Positions 52,616-61,858 of a DNA stretch of 64,000 nt are shown in pieces. Source of the stretch: Amycolatopsis pittospori. GTDB lineage: Bacteria > Actinomycetota > Actinomycetes > Mycobacteriales > Pseudonocardiaceae. Each line of letters starts with the position of its first letter. Within the stretch, counting starts at the first letter, position 1. Location: the NCBI RefSeq assembly GCF_013870525.1, contig NZ_JACBXD010000027.1, positions 30,014 through 94,013 of the forward strand, in the 5' to 3' direction. The notes beneath the pieces were generated by a model, which worked only from the letters and a program-made list of their open reading frames with translations, was not told where the DNA came from and did not search any database. The position numbers and the translations under genes are program-made.

Positions 52616-52638
52616 CCCCGATCGAGGAGAATCCCGCC

Positions 52639-53436
52639 ATGAGCACCGTGACCTCGCAAGACGGCACCACCATCGCCTACACCCGCACCGGCTCCGGCCC
52701 CGCCGTCATCCTCGTCGACGGCGCCATGTGCCACCGCGGGTTCGGCCCCGCCGAACCACTGGCCGCCGAACTGGCCGGGCACTTCACCGTCTACACCTAC
52801 GACCGCCGCGGCCGCGGGGAGAGCGGCGACACCGAACCGTTCTCGATCGCCCGCGAGGTCGAGGACATCGACGCGCTGATCAAGGAAGCCGGTGGGAGCG
52901 CCCACGTCTACGGCATCTCGTCCGGTGCGGCCCTCGCCCTCGAAGCCGCGAACGCCGGGCTCGCGATCACCAAACTGGCGGTGTACGAATTCCCGCTGGT
53001 CGTCGACGACACCCGCCCGCCGGTTCCGGCCGACTACACCGAACGGCTGGAGAAGGCCATCGCCACCGGACGTCCCGGCGACGCGATCAAGACGTTCATG
53101 CGCGAAGGCGTCCGCGTTCCGGCGCCGGTCGTGTTCATGATGCGGTTCATGCCCGCCTGGCCGAAGCTGAAGAAGACCGCGCCGACCCTGCGCTACGACG
53201 CCGCGTTGTTCGACGGCCTGCACGACGGCACACCGCTGCCCGAGGGCCGGTGGTCGGGCGTCTCCGTGCCGACGCTGGTCATGGACGGCGGCAAGAGCCC
53301 GGCCTGGATCCGCAACGGTGTCGCCGCGCTGACGAAGGCCGTCCCCGGCGCCGAGCACAAGACGATCGAGGGCCAGACACATATGCTCAAGCCGAAGGCG
53401 GTGGCCCCGGTACTGATCGAGTACTTCACCGAATGA
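52639..53436 (+). CDS. Alpha/beta hydrolase
   Basis: A 265-residue cytoplasmic hydrolase. AVILVDGAMCHRGFG replaces the usual HG oxyanion motif, and YDRRGRGESGD is typical. The nucleophile is in VYGISSGAALAL, Asp in LVMDGG and His in GQTHMLKPKAV. It belongs to a set usually found with DUF998 and drug-responsive regulators. The substrate is unknown. Confidence 0.85.
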   Translation: MSTVTSQDGTTIAYTRTGSGPAVILVDGAMCHRGFGPAEPLAAELAGHFTVYTYDRRGRGESGDTEPFSIAREVEDIDALIKEAGGSAHVYGISSGAALALEAANAGLAITKLAVYEFPLVVDDTRPPVPADYTERLEKAIATGRPGDAIKTFMREGVRVPAPVVFMMRFMPAWPKLKKTAPTLRYDAALFDGLHDGTPLPEGRWSGVSVPTLVMDGGKSPAWIRNGVAALTKAVPGAEHKTIEGQTHMLKPKAVAPVLIEYFTE

Positions 53437-53560
53437 CCGGAGTTTTAGGGGCCGAAGCACCGGCGATAGGGGTTTCGCCGAAGAAAGATCCGAGGCAAGC
53501 TCAGATTCGCGTCGCCCCTTCGAGGCCACGCGCCAAGACAGACGACGAAGGGAAGATCGG

Positions 53561-54313
53561 GTGACCGGGAACGACGGCGACAACGGCCTCTGGGTCCGGC
53601 GATTCCACCCCTCGGACAACGCGCCGTACCAAGTCGTCTGCTTCCCGCACGCCGGCGGATCGGCGAGCTATTTCTTCCCGGTGTCCAAAGCTCTGACCGG
53701 GACCGCCGACGTACTCGCGATCCAGTATCCGGGGCGCCAGGATCGGCGGACCGAAAAAGGGATCGACTCCATCACCGAGCTCGCCGACGCCGTGACCGGG
53801 GCACTGCGGCCCTGGCTGACCAGGCCGACGGTGCTGTTCGGCCACAGCATGGGCGCCAGCCTCGGCTACGAGGTCGCCCGGCGGCTCGAGCAGGAGGGCA
53901 CGGTGCCGCTCGCGCTGTTCGTCTCCGGCCGCGTGGCGCCCTGCCGTGCCCGCGACGAAACCGTGCACCTTCGGGACGACGCGGGCCTGATCGACGCGGT
54001 CAAGGCGCTCAGCGGCACCGACCCCCAGATCTTCGGCGACGAAGAGCTGCTACGCATGGTCCTGCCCGCGCTGCGGACCGACTACACCGCGGCCGAGACC
54101 TACCGCTATGAGGCGGGCCCGCTGCTCAAAGCACCGATCCACGCGCACCTCGGTGACAGCGACCCCAAGGCGTCGATCGACGAAGTCAGCGACTGGGAGA
54201 AGCACACCAACGGGGAGTTCACCCTGCGGACCTACCCCGGCGGGCACTTCTACCTCAACACCCACGCCCCGAAGGTCATCGAGGCCATCGCGAAGGTAGT
54301 GACCCCGGCCTGA
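53561..54313 (+). CDS. Type II thioesterase (TEII), stand-alone
   Basis: A protein of 250 residues from GTG 53561. VVCFPHAGGSASYFFPVSKAL, LAIQYPGRQDR, FGHSMGASLGYE (nucleophilic Ser), the Asp in HLGDSDPKAS and GGHFYLNT (His) match the editing thioesterases of NRPS/PKS pathways. They remove wrong acyl groups from carrier proteins. No NRPS, PKS or carrier-protein gene lies in the window, so it is an orphan. It may serve a distant cluster. Confidence 0.9.
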   Translation: MTGNDGDNGLWVRRFHPSDNAPYQVVCFPHAGGSASYFFPVSKALTGTADVLAIQYPGRQDRRTEKGIDSITELADAVTGALRPWLTRPTVLFGHSMGASLGYEVARRLEQEGTVPLALFVSGRVAPCRARDETVHLRDDAGLIDAVKALSGTDPQIFGDEELLRMVLPALRTDYTAAETYRYEAGPLLKAPIHAHLGDSDPKASIDEVSDWEKHTNGEFTLRTYPGGHFYLNTHAPKVIEAIAKVVTPA

Positions 54314-54369
54314 GCGTGGCGGCGGAACCGGCCCGTCGCGTCGAGCGCGACGGACCGGTTCCGCCGTAC

Positions 54370-54696
54370 TCAGCAGGCTCCGGCTTCCTCACCCGTGTAG
54401 CTCAGCACGCGATAGTCGGTCGTCGAGCCCAACGCGGTCGCCTGACCGGCCGCCACGCAGTCCGTCCGGACGAGGTTCTTGAACGCCCCGCCGTAGGTGA
54501 GCTTGTAGACCTTGACCGACCGCGAGGAGCCCGCACAGTTCCCCCACGCGTAATCGCGGGCGAACTCTCCACCCGGACGCGGACTCCAGTGGTCGCCACA
54601 AGTCACCGACGCGGTGGCCACGGCCGGACTCGCCACGGCGACCGGCAGCGCCAGCGCCGACAGGCCGAGCAGCAGCACGGACAGTTTCCGATTCAT
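54370..54696 (-). CDS. Small secreted protein, four cysteines, function unknown
   Basis: A 108-residue protein with a Sec signal peptide (RKLSVLLLGLSALALPVAV, cleavage near AVATA). The mature part of about 78 residues has four cysteines, the last being the C-terminal residue, enough for two disulfides. It is enriched in Ser, Gly, Tyr and Arg. I do not recognise a family. Confidence 0.7.
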   Translation of the reverse strand: MNRKLSVLLLGLSALALPVAVASPAVATASVTCGDHWSPRPGGEFARDYAWGNCAGSSRSVKVYKLTYGGAFKNLVRTDCVAAGQATALGSTTDYRVLSYTGEEAGAC

Positions 54697-55005
54697 ATTC
54701 TCTCCCAGTTCGTCGACGAAATCGAATAACGTCGCGATAAATGACCTGAACCCCAGGCAAGAGAACTTTATCAGCAGCCCGTACCACTAAAACCCCTATT
54801 TCAACCCCTAACCACGCCCCTGCTTCCCATTCATTTCGCCATTGGCGGCGCAAATACTTGACAGCTCCGCCGACCCCCAGCACGATGAGATCCAGGACAC
54901 AGCGTGGGATCCCCGCCACGTCCTCGACCTTTCCTTTCACGCCGGAGCTTTTCACGCCGTAGACCAGAACCTTCGTGGTACCGGCACGACCAAGGGAGTT
55001 CACTG
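54697..55005. other. Divergent intergenic region with AT-rich stretch, 309 bp
   Basis: This lies between the small secreted protein gene and the DUF5988 gene. Bases about 54715-54830 are clearly AT-richer than the rest of the window. I see no repeat or recognisable promoter pair, and the ORFs crossing it look like chance frames. Confidence 0.45.
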
Positions 55006-55215
55006 ATGGCGCATATCAAAGTCGATCTGGTCGGCGGGCCGGAACAGTTGCCTCCGCCGGGGAATTTCCGCGAGGTGGAGGACGGGACCGAACACCTGAA
55101 GATCACCGTGGGGGGCGGGTACGAACACTTCACCCACGATGGTGAATTCCAGCGGAGAGGCACCGAGGACGTCGCGATCTTCCGCTGGACCGGACGCACC
55201 AAAATCGCGGAATAG
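55006..55215 (+). CDS. DUF5988 family protein (69 aa)
   Basis: A small protein from ATG 55006 with GGGAG about 9 nt upstream. The pattern VDLVGGPEQLPPP, then GGGYEHFTHDGE and a C-terminal FRWTGRTKIAE is that of DUF5988. Such proteins are found in actinomycetes, often near natural-product or conservon-type genes. It has no membrane segment or cysteine. The role is unknown. Confidence 0.78.
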   Translation: MAHIKVDLVGGPEQLPPPGNFREVEDGTEHLKITVGGGYEHFTHDGEFQRRGTEDVAIFRWTGRTKIAE

Positions 55216-55279
55216 GCATGGCCGCATGTCGTGCGTGTGCTGGATCGTCCCGCGTATCCAGAACACGCACGACCCCGGG

Positions 55280-55630
55280 TTACCGGGATGGGGTGTCGTC
55301 GACGGTGAGCCGCCCCGTACGGCGGAGCCAGAGCTCCAGGGGAAGCGTCACGAGCGGAGGGATCGCCGCCAGAACGGCGATGATCGTGACCCGACGGCTC
55401 CACCGGAGGCCGACCGCGGTGGCGATGGTGATGATCAGGTAGGCGATGAAGGCGATGCCGTGCAGCATGCCGAAGATCCGGACACCCAGTTCGGTGGTTT
55501 CGGTGACGTACTTGAGGAACATGCCTACGAGCAGGCCTGCCCACGTGGCCGCTTCGACGATGGCGATCGCGGCGAACACCTTTCCGGTACGGGCCATCGG
55601 ACGAGTGCTGACATCGGTGTCGGTGGTCAT
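55280..55630 (-). CDS. DUF3817 family membrane protein
   Basis: A protein of 116 residues from ATG 55630. Three membrane helices are visible (KVFAAIAIVEAATWAGLLVGMFLKY, FGMLHGIAFIAYLIITIATAVG, VTIIAVLAAIPPLVTLPLELWL). This is the DUF3817 pattern, a small actinobacterial family of unknown function. It follows the beta-propeller gene by 31 bp on the same strand. Confidence 0.8.
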   Translation of the reverse strand: MTTDTDVSTRPMARTGKVFAAIAIVEAATWAGLLVGMFLKYVTETTELGVRIFGMLHGIAFIAYLIITIATAVGLRWSRRVTIIAVLAAIPPLVTLPLELWLRRTGRLTVDDTPSR

Positions 55631-55661
55631 GGTCGAATTCTGCCCGCGGCGGGCCGGTTCG

Positions 55662-56660
55662 TCACCTATCGCGCGGCGGGGCCGCACTCGGCGAACTACC
55701 TCCCCGAACCAGCTCCCGCGCCGCCCCGCTCCCGTCGGCCGGAACCGCCCAGATCCCCGACTCCAGCCCGTAAGCCACCGTCGAGTCGTCGAGCCACGCG
55801 GCCTGGTCGTCCACGCTCCGCGTCTCGGCCAGCAGCGTCTCCTTGCCGGAAGCCAGATCGAGGACGGCCAGCCGCCACGGAGCCGCTAGATCGGCGGAAA
55901 CCCGCTTCTTGAAAGCGACCCGCTTCCCGTCCGGGGAGAGCGACGGGCATTCGACGTTCTCCCGGATCGCCGTCGCGCTGTACTTCTCGTAGTCCGCCTC
56001 GACGAGGTACGTCTTCCCCTTCGTCCCCATGGTCGCGTAGAACCGCTTGCCGTCGGGGGCGAACGTGATCCCCCAGAAGTTCACGTCGGAGGAGTAGTAG
56101 CGCTTGCCGTCGAGGGTCACCGTCATCTCTTCGATGCTCTTCAACAGCTGCCCGCTCGCGAGGTCGAGGATGCCGGCGCGCGTCGAGAACCCGGTGGCCG
56201 CGTAGGAATCCCCGGAGACGAACAGCGTCCAGTAGACGAGTTCGCCGTCCGGCGAGACCCGGCCGCGGCTGGGTGTACCGGGCAGTTCGACCCGGCGGAT
56301 CTCGTTCAGATCCTTGTCCAGCACGATGACGTCGGTCATCGGCGGCAGTACGCCGGGCTGCGCGGCCAGACAGAGCGCCGTCCCCGCCGAGGCGGCGAAC
56401 CGATCGCAGCTGAGTCCGGACACCTTCCTCGGCTCGCCGGGCGAAGCCACCGGCACCGTGGCGAGACGGCCGAAATCGGGGCCTTCGGCGGTGTTACGGA
56501 ACAGGAGTTGCCCCTTCTCCTGTACCGAAACCGGCTGTCCGGACACTACGGCCACGGAGTTGACGTCCGAACCGCGGTCCCGCGAGAAGATCCCGTATCC
56601 GACGGCCGCCGCGACCAGCACGACGACCGCCGCGACCACACCGAGCACCCGGGCCTTCAC
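55662..56660 (-). CDS. Membrane-anchored TolB/WD40-like beta-propeller protein
   Basis: A protein of 332 residues. GTG 56660 shares GTGA with the stop of the MFS gene. One N-terminal helix (VLGVVAAVVVLVAAAVGYGIF) anchors an external domain with repeated blades: RVSPDGELVYWT, TFAPDGKRFYATMG, SLSPDGKRVAF and AWLDDSTVAY. These are PD40-type beta-propeller repeats. The protein probably senses or scaffolds. Translational coupling suggests it works with the MFS protein. Confidence 0.82.
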   Translation of the reverse strand: MKARVLGVVAAVVVLVAAAVGYGIFSRDRGSDVNSVAVVSGQPVSVQEKGQLLFRNTAEGPDFGRLATVPVASPGEPRKVSGLSCDRFAASAGTALCLAAQPGVLPPMTDVIVLDKDLNEIRRVELPGTPSRGRVSPDGELVYWTLFVSGDSYAATGFSTRAGILDLASGQLLKSIEEMTVTLDGKRYYSSDVNFWGITFAPDGKRFYATMGTKGKTYLVEADYEKYSATAIRENVECPSLSPDGKRVAFKKRVSADLAAPWRLAVLDLASGKETLLAETRSVDDQAAWLDDSTVAYGLESGIWAVPADGSGAARELVRGGSSPSAAPPRDR

Positions 56661-57901
56661 GCGCTCGTCCTCAGCGGACGGAGGATGGCGGCCGCGACGA
56701 TCACGACGACCAGCGCGCCGGCGGCCACCAGGACCGCCGCGTGCAGGTCCCACGTGGTCCACGCGAGTCCGAAAAGGACGGACGCGACCATCCGCGTCGT
56801 CGCCTGTCCGGTCTGCACCAGGGCCAGCCCGCTCGCGCGCTGGTGTTCGGGCAGCAGCGGACCGGCGGCGGCCATCAGGACACCGTCGGTGGCGGCGTAG
56901 AAGACGCCATGCAGCACCAGGGCCAGTACCGCGAGCACCCCGCCGTCCACCGGTCCGAGCAGCGCCAGTAACGCGGCGACCAGCGCGACATGCCCGGCGA
57001 GGAAGACCTTCCACCGGCCGACGCGGTCGGAGAGCCTGCCCAACGGCACGGCCAGCACCAGGTAGACACCCGCGGTCCCCAAGGGCAGCAAGGGAAAGAA
57101 GACGGCGCCGAGTTCCCAGCGGCGTTGCAGGACGAGGTACAGGAACGAGTCGCTGAGCGTCACCAGGCCCAGCAACGCCGCCCAGACACAGATCCGGCGG
57201 AACGACGCCTGCCGGATCAGGCCCGCGGTCTCCCGCAGCGAGATCTTGGGCCGCTCGCTCCCCGGGCCGGGCCGATGGTCCTTGACCAGCAGGACCAGGA
57301 TGATCACGCCGATCGCGGCGATGCAGAAACTGGTGAAGAACACCGAGTCGTAGCTGCCGAGGCTGAGCCACAGCACGGCCATCGCGACCAGGGGGCCGAG
57401 AAAAGCGCCGAAGGTGTCCATCGCCCGGTGCACGCCGAACGCGCGGCCGAGGTGGGCGGGGTCGCTGCTCAAGGTGATGAGCGCGTCCCGGGGTGCGGTC
57501 CGGACGCCTTTGCCGGTGCGGTCGGCGGCGAGCACCGCGCCGATCGCGACGGTGGACGAACCCGCGATCATCAGGCCGATCTTGCCCAGCGCCGAAAGGC
57601 CGTAACCGAAGCAGGCGACCGCTTTCAGCCGCCCCCACCGGTCGGCGACATGTCCGCCGACGAGCCGGACCAGCGCGGTGACACCGGAGTAGAGGCCGTC
57701 GAGCACGCCGAACTGCAGCGGGCTCAAGCCGAGACCGAGGACGAGGTAGAGCGGGAGGACCGCGGTCACCATCTCCGACGAGATGTCGGTGACCAGGCTG
57801 ACCAGGCCGAGCGCGACGACGTTCCCGGTCACGGCGCGTTTCACGCCGCTCTTCGGGACCTCCGCCGCGGTGTCCGCTCCCCTGCTCGTGGCTATGTACA
57901 T
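56657..57901 (-). CDS. MFS transporter
   Basis: A protein of 414 residues from ATG 57901 (GGAGG 7 nt upstream). It has twelve helices. The loop 2-3 motif is GGHVADRWGRLKAVACFGYG and the motif DRTGKGVRTAPRDALI lies in helix 4-5, typical of an MFS group with few characterised members. A duplicate loop in the second half reads PLGRLSDRVGRWKVFLAG. The substrate is unknown. It is coupled to the beta-propeller protein gene. Confidence 0.87.
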   Translation of the reverse strand: MYIATSRGADTAAEVPKSGVKRAVTGNVVALGLVSLVTDISSEMVTAVLPLYLVLGLGLSPLQFGVLDGLYSGVTALVRLVGGHVADRWGRLKAVACFGYGLSALGKIGLMIAGSSTVAIGAVLAADRTGKGVRTAPRDALITLSSDPAHLGRAFGVHRAMDTFGAFLGPLVAMAVLWLSLGSYDSVFFTSFCIAAIGVIILVLLVKDHRPGPGSERPKISLRETAGLIRQASFRRICVWAALLGLVTLSDSFLYLVLQRRWELGAVFFPLLPLGTAGVYLVLAVPLGRLSDRVGRWKVFLAGHVALVAALLALLGPVDGGVLAVLALVLHGVFYAATDGVLMAAAGPLLPEHQRASGLALVQTGQATTRMVASVLFGLAWTTWDLHAAVLVAAGALVVVIVAAAILRPLRTSA

Positions 57902-57977
57902 GGGAGACCTCCAACGCCGCGAGGAGGTGCCGGGCCGCGGTGCACACGAGCCGCGACCCGGCACCTGATCACGGGGA

Positions 57978-59567
57978 TCAGTGGCAGGTGTAGGTGGGAG
58001 AGGTGTCGATGGTCTTGCCGTCGAGGCCGATCAACTGCGTCGAGAACGCGTTGTCCGACATGTTCAGCTTGAGCACACCGAAGGTCGAGATGGCCTTCGC
58101 CGTGGCCGGGTGTTCGGTCTTGACCGGGTACAGCGTCATCCCGCCACCCCCGCCGATGATCTGCACGGGCCCGTTCGCGTCCTTCTGACCGCTGGCGTTC
58201 TGCGGGAAGAACCGCTCGTAGTGGTGGTCGTGCCCGTTGAGCACCAGGTCCACCTTGCTCTGCACCATGGTCTGCCAGAGCGTGGCCATCTTCGGATTGT
58301 CACCGTGGTCACCCGAGGTGTAGCGCGGGTGGTGGTAGTACGCGGCGACGCAGGGCTTGGTGTTCTTCGCCAGGTCCTGTTTGATCCAGTTCAGCTGCTC
58401 GTCGCTGACGGCGTTCGCGGCCAGCCCGGGCGAGAACTCCGTGCTGTCGATGGCCACGAAGTGCCAGTTGCCCATTTCCCAGCTGTAGTAGGTCTTCCCG
58501 TTCGGCGTCGCGATGTTGCCGAAGTACTTCTTGTAGGCGCCCAGCGGGGTGTGGTCGTAGGTCTCGTGGTTGCCGGGGACCGGGTGCATGATGTTCTTGT
58601 ACTTGCCCCAGGTCTTGTCGAAGTAGTTCGTGAAGTCCTCGATGTGGGCGTCGTCGTACTGGTTGTCGCCCATGGTGATCACCGCGGCCGGGTTGATCTG
58701 CCCGACCAGGTTGGCGGTCTTCGGGTGGATGCACGACGACGAGGACGCGGTGCACTGGTCCGCGATGTCCCCCGCCGCGGCCAGCACGAACGACGAACCG
58801 CCGCCGGCCTGCGTGGTCGCCTGGATCTGGTTGCTGGCGGCCGAAGTGTTGCCGGCACCGTCCTTCGCGCGGACGGTGTAGGTGTACGCGGTCGCCGCGG
58901 TCAAACCGGTGTCGGTATAGGAAGCGCTTTCCGAAGTGCCGACGACCTGCCCGTTGCGCAGCACTTCGTAGGCGCTGACGCCGACGTTGTCCGTCGAAGC
59001 GGTCCACGTCAGGTCCACGGTGGACGAAGTGAGCGCGCCGGCCTTCAGGTTCGTCGGCGCGGTGGGCGCCTGCGTGTCGCCGGACGAGTCCGACGTCCCG
59101 TAAACCTGCATCTCCCAAAGGGAGTAGCCGTAGCTGGTGGCACGTTTGGTCGCGACCAGGCGCAGGTACCGGCCGCGGGCGGACAGACCGGTGAGGTCGT
59201 CGGTTCCGCCGTTGCCGTTGGTGACGGACTTGACCGAGGTCCACGCCGAGCCGTCGTTGGAGACTTCCAGCTTGTACGCGGTGGCGTACGCCGCTTCCCA
59301 GTTCAGCTTGACCCGGTTGACCGCGGAGGGTCCTCCGAGGTCGACGCGGATGAACTGCGGGTCCGCGCCTTCGGCGCTCGCCCAGCGGGTACCGGTCTTA
59401 CCGTCGACGGCCAGCGGGCCGCCGTACTCGGCGGACTCCACCGAGGAGACCAGGACAGGTTTTCCTTGGGACAAAAGAACATCGGCGGCCTGCGCGTTGC
59501 CGCTGAGCAGCGTCGGCAACAGGATGACGGCCGCGCCTAAGGGCAGTAGTCGGGTTCGGGCCTTCAC
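57978..59567 (-). CDS. Secreted metallophosphoesterase with discoidin (F5/8 C) and FnIII domains
   Basis: A protein of 529 residues from GTG 59567 (GGGGAG 8 nt upstream). The signal peptide ends near GNAQAA. An F5/8 type C domain covers about 30-160 (AVDGKTGTRWASAEGADPQFIRVDLG), then a FnIII domain at about 168-255. A calcineurin-like phosphatase follows with AAGDIAD, TMGDNQYDD, PGNHETYDH, YYHHPRYTSGDHG and NGHDHHYERF. It is probably an extracellular acid-phosphatase-type enzyme that binds glycans, helping phosphate recovery. Confidence 0.9.
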   Translation of the reverse strand: MKARTRLLPLGAAVILLPTLLSGNAQAADVLLSQGKPVLVSSVESAEYGGPLAVDGKTGTRWASAEGADPQFIRVDLGGPSAVNRVKLNWEAAYATAYKLEVSNDGSAWTSVKSVTNGNGGTDDLTGLSARGRYLRLVATKRATSYGYSLWEMQVYGTSDSSGDTQAPTAPTNLKAGALTSSTVDLTWTASTDNVGVSAYEVLRNGQVVGTSESASYTDTGLTAATAYTYTVRAKDGAGNTSAASNQIQATTQAGGGSSFVLAAAGDIADQCTASSSSCIHPKTANLVGQINPAAVITMGDNQYDDAHIEDFTNYFDKTWGKYKNIMHPVPGNHETYDHTPLGAYKKYFGNIATPNGKTYYSWEMGNWHFVAIDSTEFSPGLAANAVSDEQLNWIKQDLAKNTKPCVAAYYHHPRYTSGDHGDNPKMATLWQTMVQSKVDLVLNGHDHHYERFFPQNASGQKDANGPVQIIGGGGGMTLYPVKTEHPATAKAISTFGVLKLNMSDNAFSTQLIGLDGKTIDTSPTYTCH

Positions 59568-59714
59568 ATCGATCTCCCCGGGAATCCGTGGCGGCGGGTT
59601 GAGAGGGACGGGTGCGCGGCGTTCACTTTCAGGACACAATTCGTTTGGTAACTTTCCTAACGAATGCGTACGGTAATCCGTGCCACTCAGCGAGTCAAGA
59701 CGTAGACTCGTCCT

Positions 59715-60389
59715 ATGACCGGCGCCTTGATCTTCGACTTCGACGGAACGCTGGTCGACACGGAGGCCGCCGTCCTCGTGGCCTGGCAAGAGACCTTTCG
59801 CGCCCGTGGCGGCGAACTCCCCCTCGACGTCTGGCACACCGTGATCGGTACGCAGAACACCGCCACCGCGATGTTCGAGTTACTGGCGGAGGACGACCAA
59901 GAACTGGACAGGCTCGCGATCCGCACCGGCGTCCGCGCACGGGTCACCGAACTGCTGGAATCCGAGGGACCGCGCCCCGGCGTGCAGGAGTATCTCGACG
60001 ACGCGAAGGAGCGCGGACTCCGGCTCGCCATCGCGTCCAGTTCGACCGGCGACTGGGTCACCACACATCTGAAGCGGCTGGGCCTGACGGACGCCTTCGA
60101 GGCCGTCCTCACCGGCGACCTCCACGAGGCGAAGCCGAGCCCGGACACCTATCTGGCCGCGCTCGCGGCACTGGACCTTCCGGCCACCGAAGCGATCGCG
60201 TTCGAAGACTCGCCGCACGGCGTCACCGCCGCGAAGGCGGCCGGGCTGACCTGCGTCGCGGTACCGAACCCGATCACCGCGGTCCTGAACTTCGACCACG
60301 CCGATCTCGTCCTCGGCTCGCTCGCCGACAAACCCCTGGGCGAATTGCTGAGGGGAGGCACACGTGTCGCGTCTCGGCCGAGGCGGTGA
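59715..60389 (+). CDS. HAD family hydrolase (beta-phosphoglucomutase-like)
   Basis: A 224-residue HAD phosphatase. Motif I is FDFDGTLVDTE, motif II is IASSST, motif III is the Lys in EAKPSPD, and motif IV is FEDSPHGVTAA. The alpha-helical cap lies at about residues 18-85. It dephosphorylates or isomerises a small sugar phosphate. It is monocistronic and divergent from the phosphoesterase gene. Confidence 0.88.
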   Translation: MTGALIFDFDGTLVDTEAAVLVAWQETFRARGGELPLDVWHTVIGTQNTATAMFELLAEDDQELDRLAIRTGVRARVTELLESEGPRPGVQEYLDDAKERGLRLAIASSSTGDWVTTHLKRLGLTDAFEAVLTGDLHEAKPSPDTYLAALAALDLPATEAIAFEDSPHGVTAAKAAGLTCVAVPNPITAVLNFDHADLVLGSLADKPLGELLRGGTRVASRPRR

Positions 60390-60600
60390 CCTGGGCGGCG
60401 CACTCTCGTGCGCAGAGACGGATCTCGCGTGCTTGAAGACGGATCTCGCGGATCGGCGCCGTACACCCCGAGTGCGGTGACCAAGCACGCGAGTCACGTC
60501 TCCGGGCACACGAGATCCGGGCCCAAGCACGCGAAACACGCCTCCGCCCCTCGTTACCCAGGGCGAACTGACCCACGGGGCCTTGCTCTGGGCGAATTAC
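60390..60600. repeat. Imperfect inverted and direct repeats between convergent genes
   Basis: The words CGGATCTCGCGTGCTTG, GACGGATCTCGCGGATC and CAAGCACGCGAG recur in both orientations over about 130 bp (about 60417-60545). One 20-bp pair matches at 17 positions. This suggests a decaying structured repeat acting as a terminator region. Confidence 0.5.
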
Positions 60601-61068
60601 TCAGCCGTTGAGCAGATCCCCCAGCCGGGCGAGGAACGGACGCTGCCCCTTGAGTAGTTTCTCCTCCGCTTCGGCGAGCCCGAACCAGGCGGCCCTGTCG
60701 ACCTCCGGGAACTCCTGCGTCCGGCCCGATCGCGGCGGCCACTCCATCTCGAAGGTGCCCGGCACGACCTGAGCCGGGTCGAGGTCGCCCTCCACCGCCC
60801 AGACGGTGACGACCTTGCCTCCGGACTGCTTCACCTCGCCGAGCGGGAGGTACTCCCCCTCCGGCGCCGGCAACCCCAGTTCCTCCTGGAACTCGCGCCG
60901 CGCCGCCGCCTCCGGCGTCTCGTCCGGCTCGTACTCGCCCTTGGGCACAGACCAGCCGCCCGCGTCCTTCTTCGCCCAGAACGGTCCGCCCATATGCCCG
61001 AGCAGTACCTCGGTCACCTCGCCCGACCTGCGGAAAAGCAGAATCCCGGCACTCGTTTTACCCGCCAC
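60601..61068 (-). CDS. NUDIX hydrolase
   Basis: A protein of 155 residues from GTG 61068. The Nudix box is complete (GEYEPDETPEAAARREF, then QEELGL). GWSVPKGEYE and an N-terminal SAGILLFRRSG are typical of AP4A- or MutT-like enzymes that clean up nucleoside polyphosphates. It is divergent from the first DoxX gene. Confidence 0.88.
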   Translation of the reverse strand: MAGKTSAGILLFRRSGEVTEVLLGHMGGPFWAKKDAGGWSVPKGEYEPDETPEAAARREFQEELGLPAPEGEYLPLGEVKQSGGKVVTVWAVEGDLDPAQVVPGTFEMEWPPRSGRTQEFPEVDRAAWFGLAEAEEKLLKGQRPFLARLGDLLNG

Positions 61069-61213
61069 GCCGTCCAGTGTGCCCTTGCTCCGATCGAGTG
61101 ATGTGACCGCCTCGCGAAAAAAAGTTCCGGACGGATGTCGATCCGTGTCGTGCTCGTACGACGCGTTAGCAGAAGCCGCCCGACAGACAGACTTTCCCGG
61201 AAGGACCGGAACC

Positions 61214-61663
61214 ATGACGCAGACCATCACCTCCGCCGAGACCACCGCCACCACGACCGCCGCCACCCCGCGGGCCGCCAAGGCCCAGGGCGCGATCCAG
61301 TCCGCCGTGCGGATCGTCGTGTCGTTCCTCTTCCTCTGCCACGGTTTGCAGGGATTCGGATTCTTCGGTGGCGTCGACGGAGCCGGCGGCTCGGTCGAAC
61401 TCGGCTCCTGGCCCGGCTGGTACGGCAGCGTGATCGAGGTGGTCGGCGCCGCGCTGGTTCTGGTCGGCCTGTTCACCCGCCCGGTCGCGGTGCTCCTCTC
61501 CGGCGTCATGGCCTACGCCTACTTCACCGTCCACGCTCCGGAGGGACTGCTGCCGCTGCAGAACATGGGCGAGCTGTCCACCCTTTACTGCTGGATCTTC
61601 CTGCTGATCGCCGCCGTCGGCCCGGGCACGTTCGCCCTCGACACACTGCGCCGCCGCCGCTGA
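61214..61663 (+). CDS. DoxX family membrane protein (1)
   Basis: A 149-residue protein from ATG 61214. A Thr/Ala-rich N-terminus precedes four membrane helices with VRIVVSFLFLCHGLQGFGFF, PGWYGSVIEVVGAALVLVGLFTRPVAVLLSG and LYCWIFLLIAAVGPGTFALDTL. These are DoxX/MauE-like features. In mycobacteria a DoxX protein works with superoxide dismutase in thiol/oxidant control. A strong terminator follows. Confidence 0.87.
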   Translation: MTQTITSAETTATTTAATPRAAKAQGAIQSAVRIVVSFLFLCHGLQGFGFFGGVDGAGGSVELGSWPGWYGSVIEVVGAALVLVGLFTRPVAVLLSGVMAYAYFTVHAPEGLLPLQNMGELSTLYCWIFLLIAAVGPGTFALDTLRRRR

Positions 61664-61673
61664 TCAAGGAACA

Positions 61674-61716
61674 AAAGCTCTCTTTCCTGGAATGACTCCA
61701 GGGAAGAGAGCTTTTT
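61674..61716 (+). terminator. Intrinsic terminator after DoxX (1)
   Basis: An 18-bp stem (61674-61691 and 61697-61714, one G-U-type mismatch) with a 5-nt loop is followed by a run of T. It lies 11 bp after the DoxX stop. This is the most classical Rho-independent terminator in the window. Confidence 0.85.
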
Positions 61717-61858
61717 CGCGTTCTCATCCATTGCGGCGTTGTTAAATTCGGACATACCAAGGAATTACCCCCCGAAAGAAAGTTCCCTACCGATGGGGGT
61801 ATCCGGCATCCTCAATCACATCAATGGTTTAGACCACCTTGAGCCGGAAGGATGCGTC

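Noticed and set aside
54831..55544. Minus-strand open frame of 237 residues.
   Set aside because: It has low-complexity Arg/Pro/His composition, lies over the DUF5988 gene and the DUF3817 gene in another frame, and has no recognisable motif.
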